Assembly: GCA_019237115.1 (NCBI GenBank)
Contig: JAFAHS010000068.1
Span: 37,251 to 101,250, forward strand
DNA: 64,000 nucleotides
From: Deltaproteobacteria bacterium
Lineage (GTDB): Bacteria > Desulfobacterota > Binatia > Binatales > Binataceae
Direction: 5' to 3'
In this document: in pieces, positions 34,025 through 43,713 of the stretch
Position numbering within the stretch: the first letter of the stretch is position 1
Layout: each line of letters opens with the position of its first letter
Notes under the pieces: generated by a model
What the model saw: only the letters and a program-made list of their open reading frames with translations
Databases searched by the model: none
Told to the model about the DNA's origin: nothing
Made by a program: the position numbers and the translations under genes

Positions 34025-37000
34025 CTAAGTAGCTTCCGCCTTTTTAGGTGACCGCCGATTGGCAACAAAATCGAGAAGTGCTCCGGGGTCTGCGGGTTTG
34101 GTGAAGTAAGTGCTGAAGCCGGAGTCCCCTGGGCGCTTGTCCTGGGGATCGATTCGCCAGCCCGATAATGCCGCGAGCGCGAGGCCGGGAAGGAGTTCAC
34201 GCAGACGCCGGGCCAGTTCATAGCCGTCCATTCCCGGAAGACCGATGTCCACAACCGCCGCCTCAGGTTGAAAATCCTTCACCAACAGCAGGGCGCTCGC
34301 ACCATCCTGCGCGGTGCGCACCTCATGGCCGTTCGCCTCAAGGAAAAGAGCCGCGGCTTCAGCCAAGTCCGGATTGTCGTCGACGATCAGTACTTTCCTC
34401 TTTGGAGACTGACCATCGGCCGTGCCGGCGCGTTCATCAGCGGTTGAGGCTGAGTGCGCTTCACGTGGTGCTGCTGGAGCAAGCGGCAGTCGAACCACAA
34501 ATTCCGTGCCCTGTCCCAGCCCAGCGCTGCTCGCCGTGACTGTCCCGCCGTGCATCTCTGCGAGACGCCGTGCCAGGTTCAGCCCAACACCGAGGCCACT
34601 CTTTTCAGATCCGCGCATGGGCTCACCCTGGAAATAAAGATCGAAGATCCGCGGAAGTACCTCCGGGGTGATCCCAACCCCGCTATCACGAACGTGAAGT
34701 CTGACTTCTTGGCCGCTTTCCTCGACCACTACGTCGATGGTTCCGCCCTCTGACGTATATTTCAAAGCGTTGTCCAGAAGATTGGAGAGGATCTGGGCGA
34801 GGCGAAGCGGATCACCTTCGACGAAAAGCGACTGCTGCGACGTGGTCACATTTAATCGGTGCCCTCTGGAGGTAAGGTTTGGTCGGCAATTCTCCAGGGC
34901 TGCGTTAACGATGTTGTTGACAGCGACTCGCCTCTTCTGGAGCGTCAGTCGACCATGCGCCAGTCGTTCCACATCAAGCAGATCATCGACCAGACGGGTC
35001 AGATTCTTCAGCTGCCGCGCCAGAATGTTGCTCGCACGAGCCATCGCCTGCTGGTCGACTTGGGGATGCTGCAGCACCTCGACACCGCTCACCATCGCGG
35101 CCAGGGGGTTACGTAGTTCGTGAGCGAGTATCGCCAGAAAGAGGTCCTTGTTTTGATCAGCCGCCCGCACGGCCTCCTCTGCCAGGCGGCGTGCGGTAAT
35201 GTCGTTGTTCACTTCGAGAATTACCGGCGGCAGGTCGGGATGCCGGCGATGCAAAATCCAACGGCTCGCGATCGTCAGGTGCGTTCCACTCTTGGTGATC
35301 TGAGTCAGCTCCCCCTGCCACTGTCCGTCGCGCCGGAGGGCCTCGTCCTGCTCTTCGAGCGGACATGGAAACTGGGTTTTCAGAAGCTTGTGAGCATCCG
35401 TGCCAACCGCCTCTGCGCTCGAATACCCGTAGAGCTGCTCACAACCGCGGTTCCAGAGCAAGATTCGTCGGTTGTGGTCCAGGATCATCACGTGGGCCAG
35501 GCTCAGGATTTCCGCCTGCTCCTTCAGCTCCATCGTCTGACCTTCGAGTTGCTCTTCGAAGAGCTTGCGGTTGGTAATGTCGACGAACGTGAGCACGACC
35601 CCGTCGATCTTGTCTTCGACCGTACGGTATGGCGTAAGGCGCGACAGGTACCAAAGTCCCTCGGTGCTGCGGACTTCGCGCTCGAGGGTTTGCAGCGTGT
35701 GCAACACCCGCTCGGCATCCTGATGGAGCGAGTCGTAGTCGAGCTTGTTGGTGAAATGCTCAAGTGGACGGCCGACGTCGGTCGGCGTGATATTAAACAG
35801 CTCGCGTACCCGCGGAGTGTAGCGTTTTATTTGGAGGGCGCGATCGAGAAAGATTGTCCCGATGTCGATCGAAGCCATCAGGTTTTGCAGGTCACTGTTG
35901 GCGCGACCGACTTCCTCGATCTTCTCCTTATACTCCTGATTAACCGTGGTCAGTTCTTCGTTGACGGACTGGAGTTCCTCCTTGCTGGTTTCGAGTTCTT
36001 CCGTCGCCGAGCGCAGTTCCTCGTTAATCGCCTGCAGCTCTTCGTTGGAGGCCCGCAGTTCCTCGGTCGAGGTTTCGTACTGTTCAATGGTGATGCGGAG
36101 CTGATCCTTGGTGCGCTGAAGTTCCTGCTCGAGCTGCCCGACCATTTCCAGGCGTGCGCCATCAATGGCGGCCTGAGCAGCTGGGGGTGGACTAGCTTCG
36201 CTGGTCTCGTCGAAAGTGACCAAGAAAAAACCACGGGCCGTATCCGGGCTCGAAACCACCGGACGGACGGTGAGCGTCACCGAGCGTTGCTCACTGTCTG
36301 AATTGGTCTCGACCCTACGGAGCGAAGCGGCTGTGCTGGCTCCTCGCGATTTCATTTCCAAAAGGGCGGAACGCAGCTCGAGCCGCAGCGCGGGGTTAAC
36401 CAGCTTCAGCAGGTTTCGCGTCGGCTCTCCGCCTCCAACCTGCAGATAACGCCCAACCGTAGCGCTTGCGTGGACGACGTCGTACTCCTCATTTATGAGC
36501 ACGCTGGGCGGTGCGAGCTGTTCGACCACTTCCTGGTGGAGTTGCCCCGCGGAGATGACAGTCTCGCTGCCGCTGCCGGACAGAGTGGGCAAGCTGACCC
36601 GCCATTTGCCCGTCGCGAGGCTGGTGGGCGGCGCCCCCGCGCCCACCCCCCCCCGACGACGATAAATTCGATGTTTCTTGTCGATCGGAAGATACAAAGA
36701 AGGCACGTTTTCGGCCGACTCGGACCCTCCGAGGAACAGGGAACCGTCTTGTTTGAGGGCAAAATGAAAGATTTCGAGGACCTGGTCCTGCATATCGCGA
36801 TTCAGGTAGATGAGCAGATTACGGCAGCTCACCAGGTCGAGCTTGGAAAACGGGGGATCGCGCAGCACGTTGTGCGTGGCGAATAACACCATCTCGCGGA
36901 TTTGCTTCTTTATCTGGTAATGATCGCCCTCCTTGCTAAAGAACTGCCTGATCCGAATGGGTGATACATCCAGTGCAATCGTCTCCGGATAGCGTGCCTC

Positions 37001-38107
37001 ACGTGCCAGGACGATAGCGCGATCGTCAATGTCGGAGGCGAAGATTTGAATCTTCGGCGATTCGGCAATTTGTGCCGCGCGTTCCGCCATCAATATCGCG
37101 ATGGAATAGGCCTCTTCTCCAGTCGCGCATCCGGCGCACCAAATCCGGATTTGGTCGTTGGGGCCCTTGCCTTGAAACAATTGCGGAACGATCTCGTGTT
37201 CCAGAACCCCGAAGGCCTCGTGGTCCCGGAAAAAATTCGTCACCGTGATAAGAAGATCACGCAACAGGGCCACGATCTCGTCCGCATTTTCGCGCAGAAA
37301 CGCCAGATATGCGTTCAGATCGTGGAGTTCGTGCACCTGCATGCGGCGCACGATCCGGCGCAGCAAGGTGGGGCGCCGGTAGTGGCTGAAGTCGTTTCCG
37401 GTGCGTAGCCGCAACAGGGTAAGCACGTTGCGCAGGGCGCCTTCATCGAACTCGGGAGGAGGCGGCTCTTCCTGTTCCTCGTCGATGCGCAGCCGTTTGG
37501 CTCCGTCGTGCAGCGACAGCAGCTTGGCGGGCATTTCCCCGGCGGGCAGAACCAGGTCCACCACTCCCGCATCAAGTGCGCTGCGTGGCATGTCCTCGTA
37601 CTCCGCTTCCGAGGGATCCTGGACGATGACGAACCCGCCCTGCTCCTTGATCCGGCCGAGTCCGATCGTCCCGTCCACACCTGTGCCTGACATCAGGATC
37701 GCCGCGGCGTCTTTTCCATAGGCGTCGGCAAGTGTCCGGAAAAACAGGTCGATCGAAGTGTGCTGACCGCGTGAATGCACCGGATCGGTGAGCTTGATCA
37801 TCCCGCCCGACATCATGAGGTACTTGAGCGGAGGGATTACGTAGACGTGGTTCGGCTCGACCTTGAGCGGTCCGGTTACCTGAGTGACGGGTAAAGTCGT
37901 TTTGCTTTGCAGCAACGCCGGCAGGTTGCTCTCGTGCTGCGGCGAGAGGTGGAGAACCACTACGTAAGCGATCCCGCTATCTTCTTTTACCTTGCTGAAG
38001 AACTCCCGCAGTGGTGCGATGCCGCCAGCAGAAGCTCCGATTCCAGCCACGAACAGGTTGCTGTCGCTTGGGTTCGCCGAACCGACCGTCTTCTCGTCGT
38101 CTTCCAA
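34025..38107 (-). CDS. CheB-CheR-PAS-histidine kinase-receiver fusion protein
   Basis: 1360 residues. Domains in order: CheB methylesterase (1-190; GIGASAGG with Ser, [10 protein letters not shown] with His, [12 protein letters not shown] with Asp); CheR methyltransferase (210-480; [31 protein letters not shown]); long coiled coil (650-740, many [21 protein letters not shown] heptads); two PAS domains (about 745-860 and 885-995); HisKA ([16 protein letters not shown]), HATPase ([43 protein letters not shown]); and a C-terminal receiver ([25 protein letters not shown]). TTG start at 38107. There is no receptor or other chemotaxis gene nearby, so it is probably a stand-alone sensor rather than a flagellar component. 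Confidence 0.93.
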   Translation of the reverse strand: MEDDEKTVGSANPSDSNLFVAGIGASAGGIAPLREFFSKVKEDSGIAYVVVLHLSPQHESNLPALLQSKTTLPVTQVTGPLKVEPNHVYVIPPLKYLMMSGGMIKLTDPVHSRGQHTSIDLFFRTLADAYGKDAAAILMSGTGVDGTIGLGRIKEQGGFVIVQDPSEAEYEDMPRSALDAGVVDLVLPAGEMPAKLLSLHDGAKRLRIDEEQEEPPPPEFDEGALRNVLTLLRLRTGNDFSHYRRPTLLRRIVRRMQVHELHDLNAYLAFLRENADEIVALLRDLLITVTNFFRDHEAFGVLEHEIVPQLFQGKGPNDQIRIWCAGCATGEEAYSIAILMAERAAQIAESPKIQIFASDIDDRAIVLAREARYPETIALDVSPIRIRQFFSKEGDHYQIKKQIREMVLFATHNVLRDPPFSKLDLVSCRNLLIYLNRDMQDQVLEIFHFALKQDGSLFLGGSESAENVPSLYLPIDKKHRIYRRRGGVGAGAPPTSLATGKWRVSLPTLSGSGSETVISAGQLHQEVVEQLAPPSVLINEEYDVVHASATVGRYLQVGGGEPTRNLLKLVNPALRLELRSALLEMKSRGASTAASLRRVETNSDSEQRSVTLTVRPVVSSPDTARGFFLVTFDETSEASPPPAAQAAIDGARLEMVGQLEQELQRTKDQLRITIEQYETSTEELRASNEELQAINEELRSATEELETSKEELQSVNEELTTVNQEYKEKIEEVGRANSDLQNLMASIDIGTIFLDRALQIKRYTPRVRELFNITPTDVGRPLEHFTNKLDYDSLHQDAERVLHTLQTLEREVRSTEGLWYLSRLTPYRTVEDKIDGVVLTFVDITNRKLFEEQLEGQTMELKEQAEILSLAHVMILDHNRRILLWNRGCEQLYGYSSAEAVGTDAHKLLKTQFPCPLEEQDEALRRDGQWQGELTQITKSGTHLTIASRWILHRRHPDLPPVILEVNNDITARRLAEEAVRAADQNKDLFLAILAHELRNPLAAMVSGVEVLQHPQVDQQAMARASNILARQLKNLTRLVDDLLDVERLAHGRLTLQKRRVAVNNIVNAALENCRPNLTSRGHRLNVTTSQQSLFVEGDPLRLAQILSNLLDNALKYTSEGGTIDVVVEESGQEVRLHVRDSGVGITPEVLPRIFDLYFQGEPMRGSEKSGLGVGLNLARRLAEMHGGTVTASSAGLGQGTEFVVRLPLAPAAPREAHSASTADERAGTADGQSPKRKVLIVDDNPDLAEAAALFLEANGHEVRTAQDGASALLLVKDFQPEAAVVDIGLPGMDGYELARRLRELLPGLALAALSGWRIDPQDKRPGDSGFSTYFTKPADPGALLDFVANRRSPKKAEAT

Positions 38108-38591
38108 TTGATCGTTCCCAAGAGCGCCGGGATCAGCTCTGGATGAGAGGATTAATCAGGAGCCTAGCTTCCTTCGAACCAAGGTAGAAAGCAAATTGCC
38201 ATCGATACTGGCACTGAGCGCAAAGAGTGTCGCACCCACTGCCAAGCAGCTCCGGAACAAGCTTCCGGACAGGTGCGGGTAGATGACGCTGCTGAGCCTA
38301 GCATCTATTTGGGAAGCGCAGTCCTCTCGAATGCTCCTCCAATTGCCGAAATCGAGTTTTCGAATTTGATCACCCCGGACAGACTGCAACGAAACAGACA
38401 CTTTGGGACCTAAAATCTTAATCGTTGTGTGGCTGTTTCGGGGATTCGAACTCCTTCTACTCCCCAGTTAACAACGCCCGGAAGCATGGGAGCTCGCGGG
38501 AATGAAAACTTTTCATGGCTCGACTATAGTCCTTCTGCAAATCGTGTGGCGGGACGACCAACAAGTAGTCTGTCACTGAGGGGTTCAAAAG
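38108..38591. other. Intergenic region, promoters of two divergent genes
   Basis: The kinase gene and the amidohydrolase gene diverge from here. One stretch around 38440-38456 (GGGGATTCGAACTCC) looks like the T-arm complement of a tRNA, but no cloverleaf can be built around it. No gene is supported. Confidence 0.4.
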
Positions 38592-39626
38592 ATGTCGTCG
38601 GGACCTGATTTCTCCGGCCGGGTTGACGAGGCGTGGCTGGCCCAGTACCGCGAAGAGATTATTGAGCCTGAGCTGCCGATCGTAGACTGTCATCACCATC
38701 TGTGGAGCCGCGCAGGCAGCGTTTATCTACTTCCTGAGCTTGTGGCTGATCTCTCCAGCGGCCACAACATCCGAGCTACGGTCTTCGAGGAGTGCGGTTC
38801 GATGTACCGGGCTGATGGGCCGGAAGAGCTTCGCTCGCTGGGGGAGACCGAGTTCGTCACTGGTGTGGCCGCGATGAGTGCGAGCGGCGGCTTCGGACCG
38901 GCGCGAGCATGTGCGGCAATCGTCGGGAACGTCAATTTGATGCTGCGATCACGGGTCGAACCGATTCTGGAGGCACATCTCGCCGCCAGCGGCGGGCGCT
39001 TCAGTGCAGTCCGCTTTTCGACGGCGTGGGACGCGGATGAGCGCGTGCACAAAACCGTCCCGCGTCCTGGGATGCTCGAGGAGAGCCAGTTCCGCGAAGG
39101 CTTTCGGTACCTGGCGCGGTTCGGACTCGCCTTCGATGCCTGGGTTTACCACCCCCAGTTGGGTGAGGTAGGGACACTGGCCGCGGATTTTCCGCACACC
39201 CAGATCGTTATCAACCATTTCGGCAGCCCGATCCTGGGCGGTCCCAACGCCGGGCGCGCGGCGGAGGTTTTTGCAGAATGGCGCAAAGCGATGACCACCC
39301 TGGCGTCGCACGAGAACGTCAGTGTGAAGCTAGGTGCGCTTCCGGTCAGGCGCTCACAGACGTCGCGCGAGTCCAGAGCACTGCCGCTCTCCTCGGAGGA
39401 GATTGCCGCCGCGTGGCGGCCGTTCTTCGAGGTTTGCGTTGAGCATTTTGGCGCTCGCCGGTGCATGTTCGAGAGTAATTTCCCGGTGCAAAAGCGCTGG
39501 TGCAGCTATGCAGTCCTGTGGAACGCGTTCAAACGTCTGGCGAGTGACGCCTCCGCTGACGAGAAGTCGGCGCTGTTCCGTGGCACTGCCGCCAGAGCGT
39601 ATAAACTTCCACCTGCGCTGGCTTAG
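38592..39626 (+). CDS. Amidohydrolase-2-type TIM-barrel hydrolase
   Basis: 344 residues. PIVDCHHHLWSRAG with the metal-binding HxH near the start, FSAVRFSTAWDADERVH, DFPHTQIVINHFGSP with a further His, and CMFESNFPVQK with the late acid are those of the amidohydrolase-2 family (lactone hydrolases, decarboxylases). It acts on small lactones or acids in the cytoplasm. GAGGGG lies about 10 bases before the ATG. It is convergent with the SsuD-like gene of the minus-strand cluster. Confidence 0.9.
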   Translation: MSSGPDFSGRVDEAWLAQYREEIIEPELPIVDCHHHLWSRAGSVYLLPELVADLSSGHNIRATVFEECGSMYRADGPEELRSLGETEFVTGVAAMSASGGFGPARACAAIVGNVNLMLRSRVEPILEAHLAASGGRFSAVRFSTAWDADERVHKTVPRPGMLEESQFREGFRYLARFGLAFDAWVYHPQLGEVGTLAADFPHTQIVINHFGSPILGGPNAGRAAEVFAEWRKAMTTLASHENVSVKLGALPVRRSQTSRESRALPLSSEEIAAAWRPFFEVCVEHFGARRCMFESNFPVQKRWCSYAVLWNAFKRLASDASADEKSALFRGTAARAYKLPPALA

Positions 39627-39755
39627 TGCGGGCTCCTCGCGACTGGAAATGACGAGAGACCAGGCTTGCTTTCGACCGTGTCGCCACTTTTTCTCCGATC
39701 GGTGGTAATTTGGAGACGCTTTGCGAAGTCTCCAGGACGACGCCCAAGACCACGT

Positions 39756-40946
39756 TCACGTTCGATCGGATCCTGCCTCGCGCCGCGGTTCAAATACCTT
39801 CTGCACCACTCGTTTCATGCGAACTCGACGGTGCGTTCCGCGTCTGTCTTCTAAGAACCGACCAGCAGCAGGCAATTCCCCCCGTTCCGTATCTCGATTC
39901 AATGGCAACAGTGGAAATAGCAACTCCGCCACATAGTATGCTTCTTCGAGGCCCGGATAACCCGACAAGACAAAAGTGTCGATACCAAGATCAGCGTATT
40001 CCTCAAGTCGACGCGAGAGAGTACGCGGATCTCCGACCAATGCGGTGCCCGCTCCTCCACGCACGAGCCCAATACCGGCCCACAGGTTGGGACTGACTTC
40101 GAGATCCCCGCGTTTGCCACGATGGAGCTGGACCATGCGGCGCTGACCAACCGAGTCCATCCGGGCGAAGTTCTGTTGGGCAATCGCAATTGCGTCTTCG
40201 CTCACGTACTTGATCAGATCCTGCGCCACGGCCCACGCCATTCGTTCCGTTTCACGAACGATGATGTGGAGGCGCATGCCGAACCTGACGGTACGGCCTA
40301 AAGCCGCGGCGCGGGCACGCACTCGCGCAATCTTTTCCGCGGCCTGCTGGGGAGGTTCTCCCCAAGTCAAATAAAGGTCGACGTGCTTCGCCGCGACTTC
40401 GATCCCCGCATCGGACGATCCACCGAAATAGAGCGGGACTTTAGGCTTGTGTTCGTGATCAACGAGAAGGCGCCCGCCGGAAAGCCGGATGTACCGCCCC
40501 TGAAATTCCACTTCCCTGCCGTCGAGGAGGGGCTTCCACACGGTCAGGAATTCATCAGTTAGCCGGTAACGCTCATCGTGGTCGAGATGCAGGCCTTCGC
40601 CCGCCAGCTCAACCGGATCGCCGCCCGTGACAACATTGATGAGACATCGGCCACCCGAAATCTTGTCGAGCGTAAGAGCCATCCGCGCTGCGACCGTCGG
40701 AGAAACCAACCCGGGACGCACGGCAACCAGAAACTTCATGCGCCGGGTTAGCGGCACCAGCGAACATGCCACCACCCAGGCGTCCTCGCAGGAGCGCCCG
40801 GTAGGCAGCAGCGCTCCCGCAAAACCCAAGCCATCAACCGCTTCAGCGATTTGTTTCAAATAGAAATAGGTCGCGGGACGATGCCCCTTTTCCGCGGCCA
40901 GATAACGCCCATCCCCGTGGGTCGGCAAGTACCAAAAAATCTCCAT
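39756..40946 (-). CDS. ssuD: FMN-dependent alkanesulfonate monooxygenase-like (SsuD family)
   Basis: 396 residues of the bacterial luciferase fold: [71 protein letters not shown] and [16 protein letters not shown] are the SsuD landmarks. It uses FMNH2 and O2 to split the C-S bond of sulfonates to sulfite and aldehyde. The last 45 residues, rich in Arg, are not family-like. The FMN reductase at 42010 could supply reduced flavin. Last gene of the cluster; 130 bases separate it from the TauD-like gene. Confidence 0.9.
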   Translation of the reverse strand: MEIFWYLPTHGDGRYLAAEKGHRPATYFYLKQIAEAVDGLGFAGALLPTGRSCEDAWVVACSLVPLTRRMKFLVAVRPGLVSPTVAARMALTLDKISGGRCLINVVTGGDPVELAGEGLHLDHDERYRLTDEFLTVWKPLLDGREVEFQGRYIRLSGGRLLVDHEHKPKVPLYFGGSSDAGIEVAAKHVDLYLTWGEPPQQAAEKIARVRARAAALGRTVRFGMRLHIIVRETERMAWAVAQDLIKYVSEDAIAIAQQNFARMDSVGQRRMVQLHRGKRGDLEVSPNLWAGIGLVRGGAGTALVGDPRTLSRRLEEYADLGIDTFVLSGYPGLEEAYYVAELLFPLLPLNRDTERGELPAAGRFLEDRRGTHRRVRMKRVVQKVFEPRREAGSDRT

Positions 40947-41078
40947 CGCTCAGTACCGCTGCGCAGGTTCTCCAAGACCAATGGTTCGCGGTGCGGGTGC
41001 CCTCCGGGGAGGCGCAAGGAGGATAACCTGGGCGCTTGCCCCGCAGGTTTGCGCGGTTGTCCGCATGCGGCCTCCGGG

Positions 41079-42005
41079 CTAAGAAGCCGCGGCCGCGGCG
41101 ATTGTCGAAGCACGGACTTCCCTTTTGCGGGTCACGCTGCGCCGGCCATCGATGCTGACCGGGACATCGCCCGCTACCGTCACGCGGCGGTGAAGTCGCG
41201 GCTGATCGTCGTAGTCGTCCACTGCCGCGTGCTGGGTCGCGCGGTTGTCCCAAATCGCGACGTCGCCGACCGACCAGCGCCAGCGCACGGTGTTTTCCAC
41301 GCGGGTCACGTAGCTCTGAATCAGGTTGAAGAGAGTTCTGGAATCAGCCTTCGGCAAATCCACAAATTTCTGTACGAACGCGCCCAAAACCAGCGTGCGT
41401 TCCTGGGTCTCGGGGTGAACCCGGACTACGGGGTGCTCAGTCTCGTATACGGTAGACGAGAACACTTCGAAGTATCGGCGCAGCGCCTCTGGTTTGAGGT
41501 TGGCCGACGGCACTGAATAGTCATAGGCATTGCTGTGTACTGCCCACAGCTTGTCGCTGATTTCGCGAAGCTTGGGAGGAAGCGAGTGATATGCGGCCGC
41601 GGTATTGGCCCACACGGTGTCGCCGCCTCGGGTCGGTACCACCAGTGCGCGAAGAATCGACATCTGTGGATAGGCGTCCACGAAGGTGACGTCGGTGTGC
41701 CACGCGATAGCGCGGTTCCCGTTGGTCCCATCGATGTTGAGGACCGCCTCGGTCCCCTTTACGGACGGAACCGTGGGATGGGGCACTATATTTCCCAGAA
41801 GTCTTCCAAACGCCTCGTGGCTCGGCTCATCCAGGTGCGTCTGGCCGCGGAAAAAGATTACCTTGTACTTGAGCAGGGTGCCCCTGATCTCCTCAACGGT
41901 CGCCGATTCCAGCTCGCCCGACAGCCTGACGCCGACTACCTCGGCACCGATGCGTCCGGCGATGGGATGCACCTCAAAATTGACTCCTCGTCCGTTTGTA
42001 CTCAT
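41079..42005 (-). CDS. TauD/TfdA-family Fe(II)/2-oxoglutarate dioxygenase
   Basis: 308 residues. FEVHPIAGRIGAEVVGVRLS and VIFFRGQTHLDEPSHEAFGRLLG start the fold. The iron triad is His-Asp in AWHTDVTFVDAYP (about residues 100-102) and His in DNRATQHAAVDDY, with Arg in PRLHRRVTVAGD for oxoglutarate. TauD-like enzymes hydroxylate the carbon next to a sulfonate or similar group, releasing sulfite. Four bases separate it from the upstream FMN reductase gene, so the two are co-transcribed. GGGA lies before the ATG. Confidence 0.93.
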   Translation of the reverse strand: MSTNGRGVNFEVHPIAGRIGAEVVGVRLSGELESATVEEIRGTLLKYKVIFFRGQTHLDEPSHEAFGRLLGNIVPHPTVPSVKGTEAVLNIDGTNGNRAIAWHTDVTFVDAYPQMSILRALVVPTRGGDTVWANTAAAYHSLPPKLREISDKLWAVHSNAYDYSVPSANLKPEALRRYFEVFSSTVYETEHPVVRVHPETQERTLVLGAFVQKFVDLPKADSRTLFNLIQSYVTRVENTVRWRWSVGDVAIWDNRATQHAAVDDYDDQPRLHRRVTVAGDVPVSIDGRRSVTRKREVRASTIAAAAAS

Positions 42006-42009
42006 TTGC

Positions 42010-42558
42010 TTAAATCCCTGCGGGAGAAAGTGTGTCCGGTCCCTGTCCGGCTTTCGCCAATTGAATGACCGAGTTCACCAGAACCCGGAGTCTCTGCTCA
42101 GCGCCTGTGCTGGGCCTTCCCGACGCCATATCCCCAGCCTCAAGATGTACACTCGCGGGCACTGTAAGCGCGTCCCACCACACCAGGACGTTGCGCAAGT
42201 GCCAATCAATTCCGACGAACTGATCGCGCGTACCACCGATCACGATTATTCCGATTGGCTTCGATGCGACCGCCTCGACCGGCAGGTGATAAAGCAGGTT
42301 CGATAGCGAATCGCTGATACCTCGTTCATAGACGGGCGTGGCCAGAATCACCGCGTTGGCTGCCGTGAGCTTGCAGAAGATCGCGGCGCTGTCATCTTGA
42401 TATCCAGGCTTACCGCGGCCGAAGGCGAAGTGTTTTTCGACCAGACTGATGACCCCGGCATCCACTCTTTCAGGAAAGCCGTGGTCCAGGAGCCAACGGG
42501 TCGCTGAAAGCAATTGGCGGTGAGGAGTGACGTTCCCTAAAAGCGCCGCGACCTTCAT
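42010..42558 (-). CDS. NADPH-dependent FMN reductase (SsuE-like)
   Basis: 182 residues of the flavodoxin-like FMN-reductase family: KVAALLGNVTPHRQLLSATR, AVILATPVYERGISDSLSNLLYHLP and KPIGIIVIGGTRDQF. Such proteins reduce FMN for two-component monooxygenases, and the SsuD-like protein in the same cluster is the natural client. It is 7 bases from the upstream CmcJ-like gene and 4 from the TauD-like gene, so it is in the middle of a tight operon. Confidence 0.88.
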   Translation of the reverse strand: MKVAALLGNVTPHRQLLSATRWLLDHGFPERVDAGVISLVEKHFAFGRGKPGYQDDSAAIFCKLTAANAVILATPVYERGISDSLSNLLYHLPVEAVASKPIGIIVIGGTRDQFVGIDWHLRNVLVWWDALTVPASVHLEAGDMASGRPSTGAEQRLRVLVNSVIQLAKAGQGPDTLSPAGI

Positions 42559-42565
42559 CTTCCGG

Positions 42566-43450
42566 TCACCCTCGGCTCAAGTCAGGTTCTTCGGCGCGCC
42601 AGAACAGGAGAGCGCGTACTTCGATACTCTCGCGCGGGGCTGCGTCCGGGGGGCTGGTGGGGTCTTCGAACGCGCTGTGTGCCGTGAAACGCGCACGCCC
42701 GTCCTCCTTGGAGTCGTAGCACTTGAGCAAGATGACCTCATTCTTCTGAAGCCGCGGGAAATAGAACCAACGATGGCCGGGATTGTGGAGAAAGCGGTAA
42801 GTTTCGCCGACCTTGTCGCGATAGATCAGATCGGACGGCACGAAGTCTTTGGGCTCGATCGAGCGCGCATCGCACAACGCCAGCGGCGTCGATTGGATGG
42901 GCCCCCGAATTGGACGCCACACGTTGATCTCGGCGAAGCGGTGCTGTAGTCGCTCGGCCGCCTCTTGCGGCGGTAGATGATCGCGAACCCGGCGCGGCCC
43001 GGACTTGGCGGTGTAGTCGTTGTGAACCGCCTTGCCGTACTCACGGGCATTCTTTTCACCACGCTGGGCGAGCTCGATGTTGCGAACCTGATGGTCGAAA
43101 ATCACTACCTTCTCCGCCCCGGTCGCCGCTTTCAGCAAGCTTTCGACCTCCGGATAGTACACGCGCCTCACTTCGTCCTGGTCGTAAAAGTCGACGACCG
43201 AGGTCTGGTGACGCACGAGTTGGAAGCCCTGCCGGTCCAGCGAAAGATCCCCATCGATCTCGCGCGCGTTGCGGATTGGAACGACGTGCGCGAAGAACTT
43301 CCCGGTCGTTCGGGGCGTGCCCGGAGGCGGCTCGTAAGCGTAATAGACCGGCTTTTCGTCAGACGGGGCGATGTAGTTCAGGATCGCCTCGACGCCGGTG
43401 CCAGCCTGGGGTTGCCCCGCAAACTCACTCGTTTCAGAACTTGTGCCCAT
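42566..43450 (-). CDS. CmcJ/NvfI-family oxidoreductase-like protein (copy 2)
   Basis: 294 residues, complete form of the family seen at 14386-15168. It adds an intact N-terminus (VEAILNYIAPSDEKPVYYAY then PPPGTPRTTGKFFAHVVPIRN) missing from copy 1. Conserved blocks: VRRVYYPEVESLLKAATGAE, VHNDYTAKSGPRRVRDHLP, INVWRPIRGPIQSTPLALCD, HRWFYFPRLQ and LLKCYDSKEDGRARFTAHSA. The HNDYT and HSAF His/Asp residues could hold iron. AAGGAGGT lies 8 bases before ATG 43450, which settles the start. It heads the operon with FMN reductase, TauD- and SsuD-like genes, so it most likely acts on the same substrate. Confidence 0.82.
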   Translation of the reverse strand: MGTSSETSEFAGQPQAGTGVEAILNYIAPSDEKPVYYAYEPPPGTPRTTGKFFAHVVPIRNAREIDGDLSLDRQGFQLVRHQTSVVDFYDQDEVRRVYYPEVESLLKAATGAEKVVIFDHQVRNIELAQRGEKNAREYGKAVHNDYTAKSGPRRVRDHLPPQEAAERLQHRFAEINVWRPIRGPIQSTPLALCDARSIEPKDFVPSDLIYRDKVGETYRFLHNPGHRWFYFPRLQKNEVILLKCYDSKEDGRARFTAHSAFEDPTSPPDAAPRESIEVRALLFWRAEEPDLSRG

Positions 43451-43713
43451 TTTGAAATACCTCCTTGTTGGGCTGATGGCCTTGGTCTCGCTGCGGCACT
43501 CAATTCGGCCGCGCTGTCCGGGCGGAGAGATTCGGCCAATTGACAAATTTGTGGTTCCTCGTCGAACTCATCGATCAATTCGAATCGTAGTGGCTCGTGA
43601 CTCATCAGCAACCGTGTCTCTATTCGAAAAACATAAGTAGGCACTCCTTTGCCCTCCTTCGTAGTTGCTGACAGGTTGACAGACCGAGTTCGGCCCTTCC
43701 CGGTTCTGCCAAC

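Noticed and set aside
34168..36301. Several long plus-strand open frames opposite the large CheB-CheR kinase gene.
   Set aside because: They are shadows of that gene's codon pattern.
38430..38470. Possible tRNA on the minus strand (T-arm-like GGAGTTCGAATCCCC).
   Set aside because: No anticodon arm, D-arm or acceptor pairing can be built around it.
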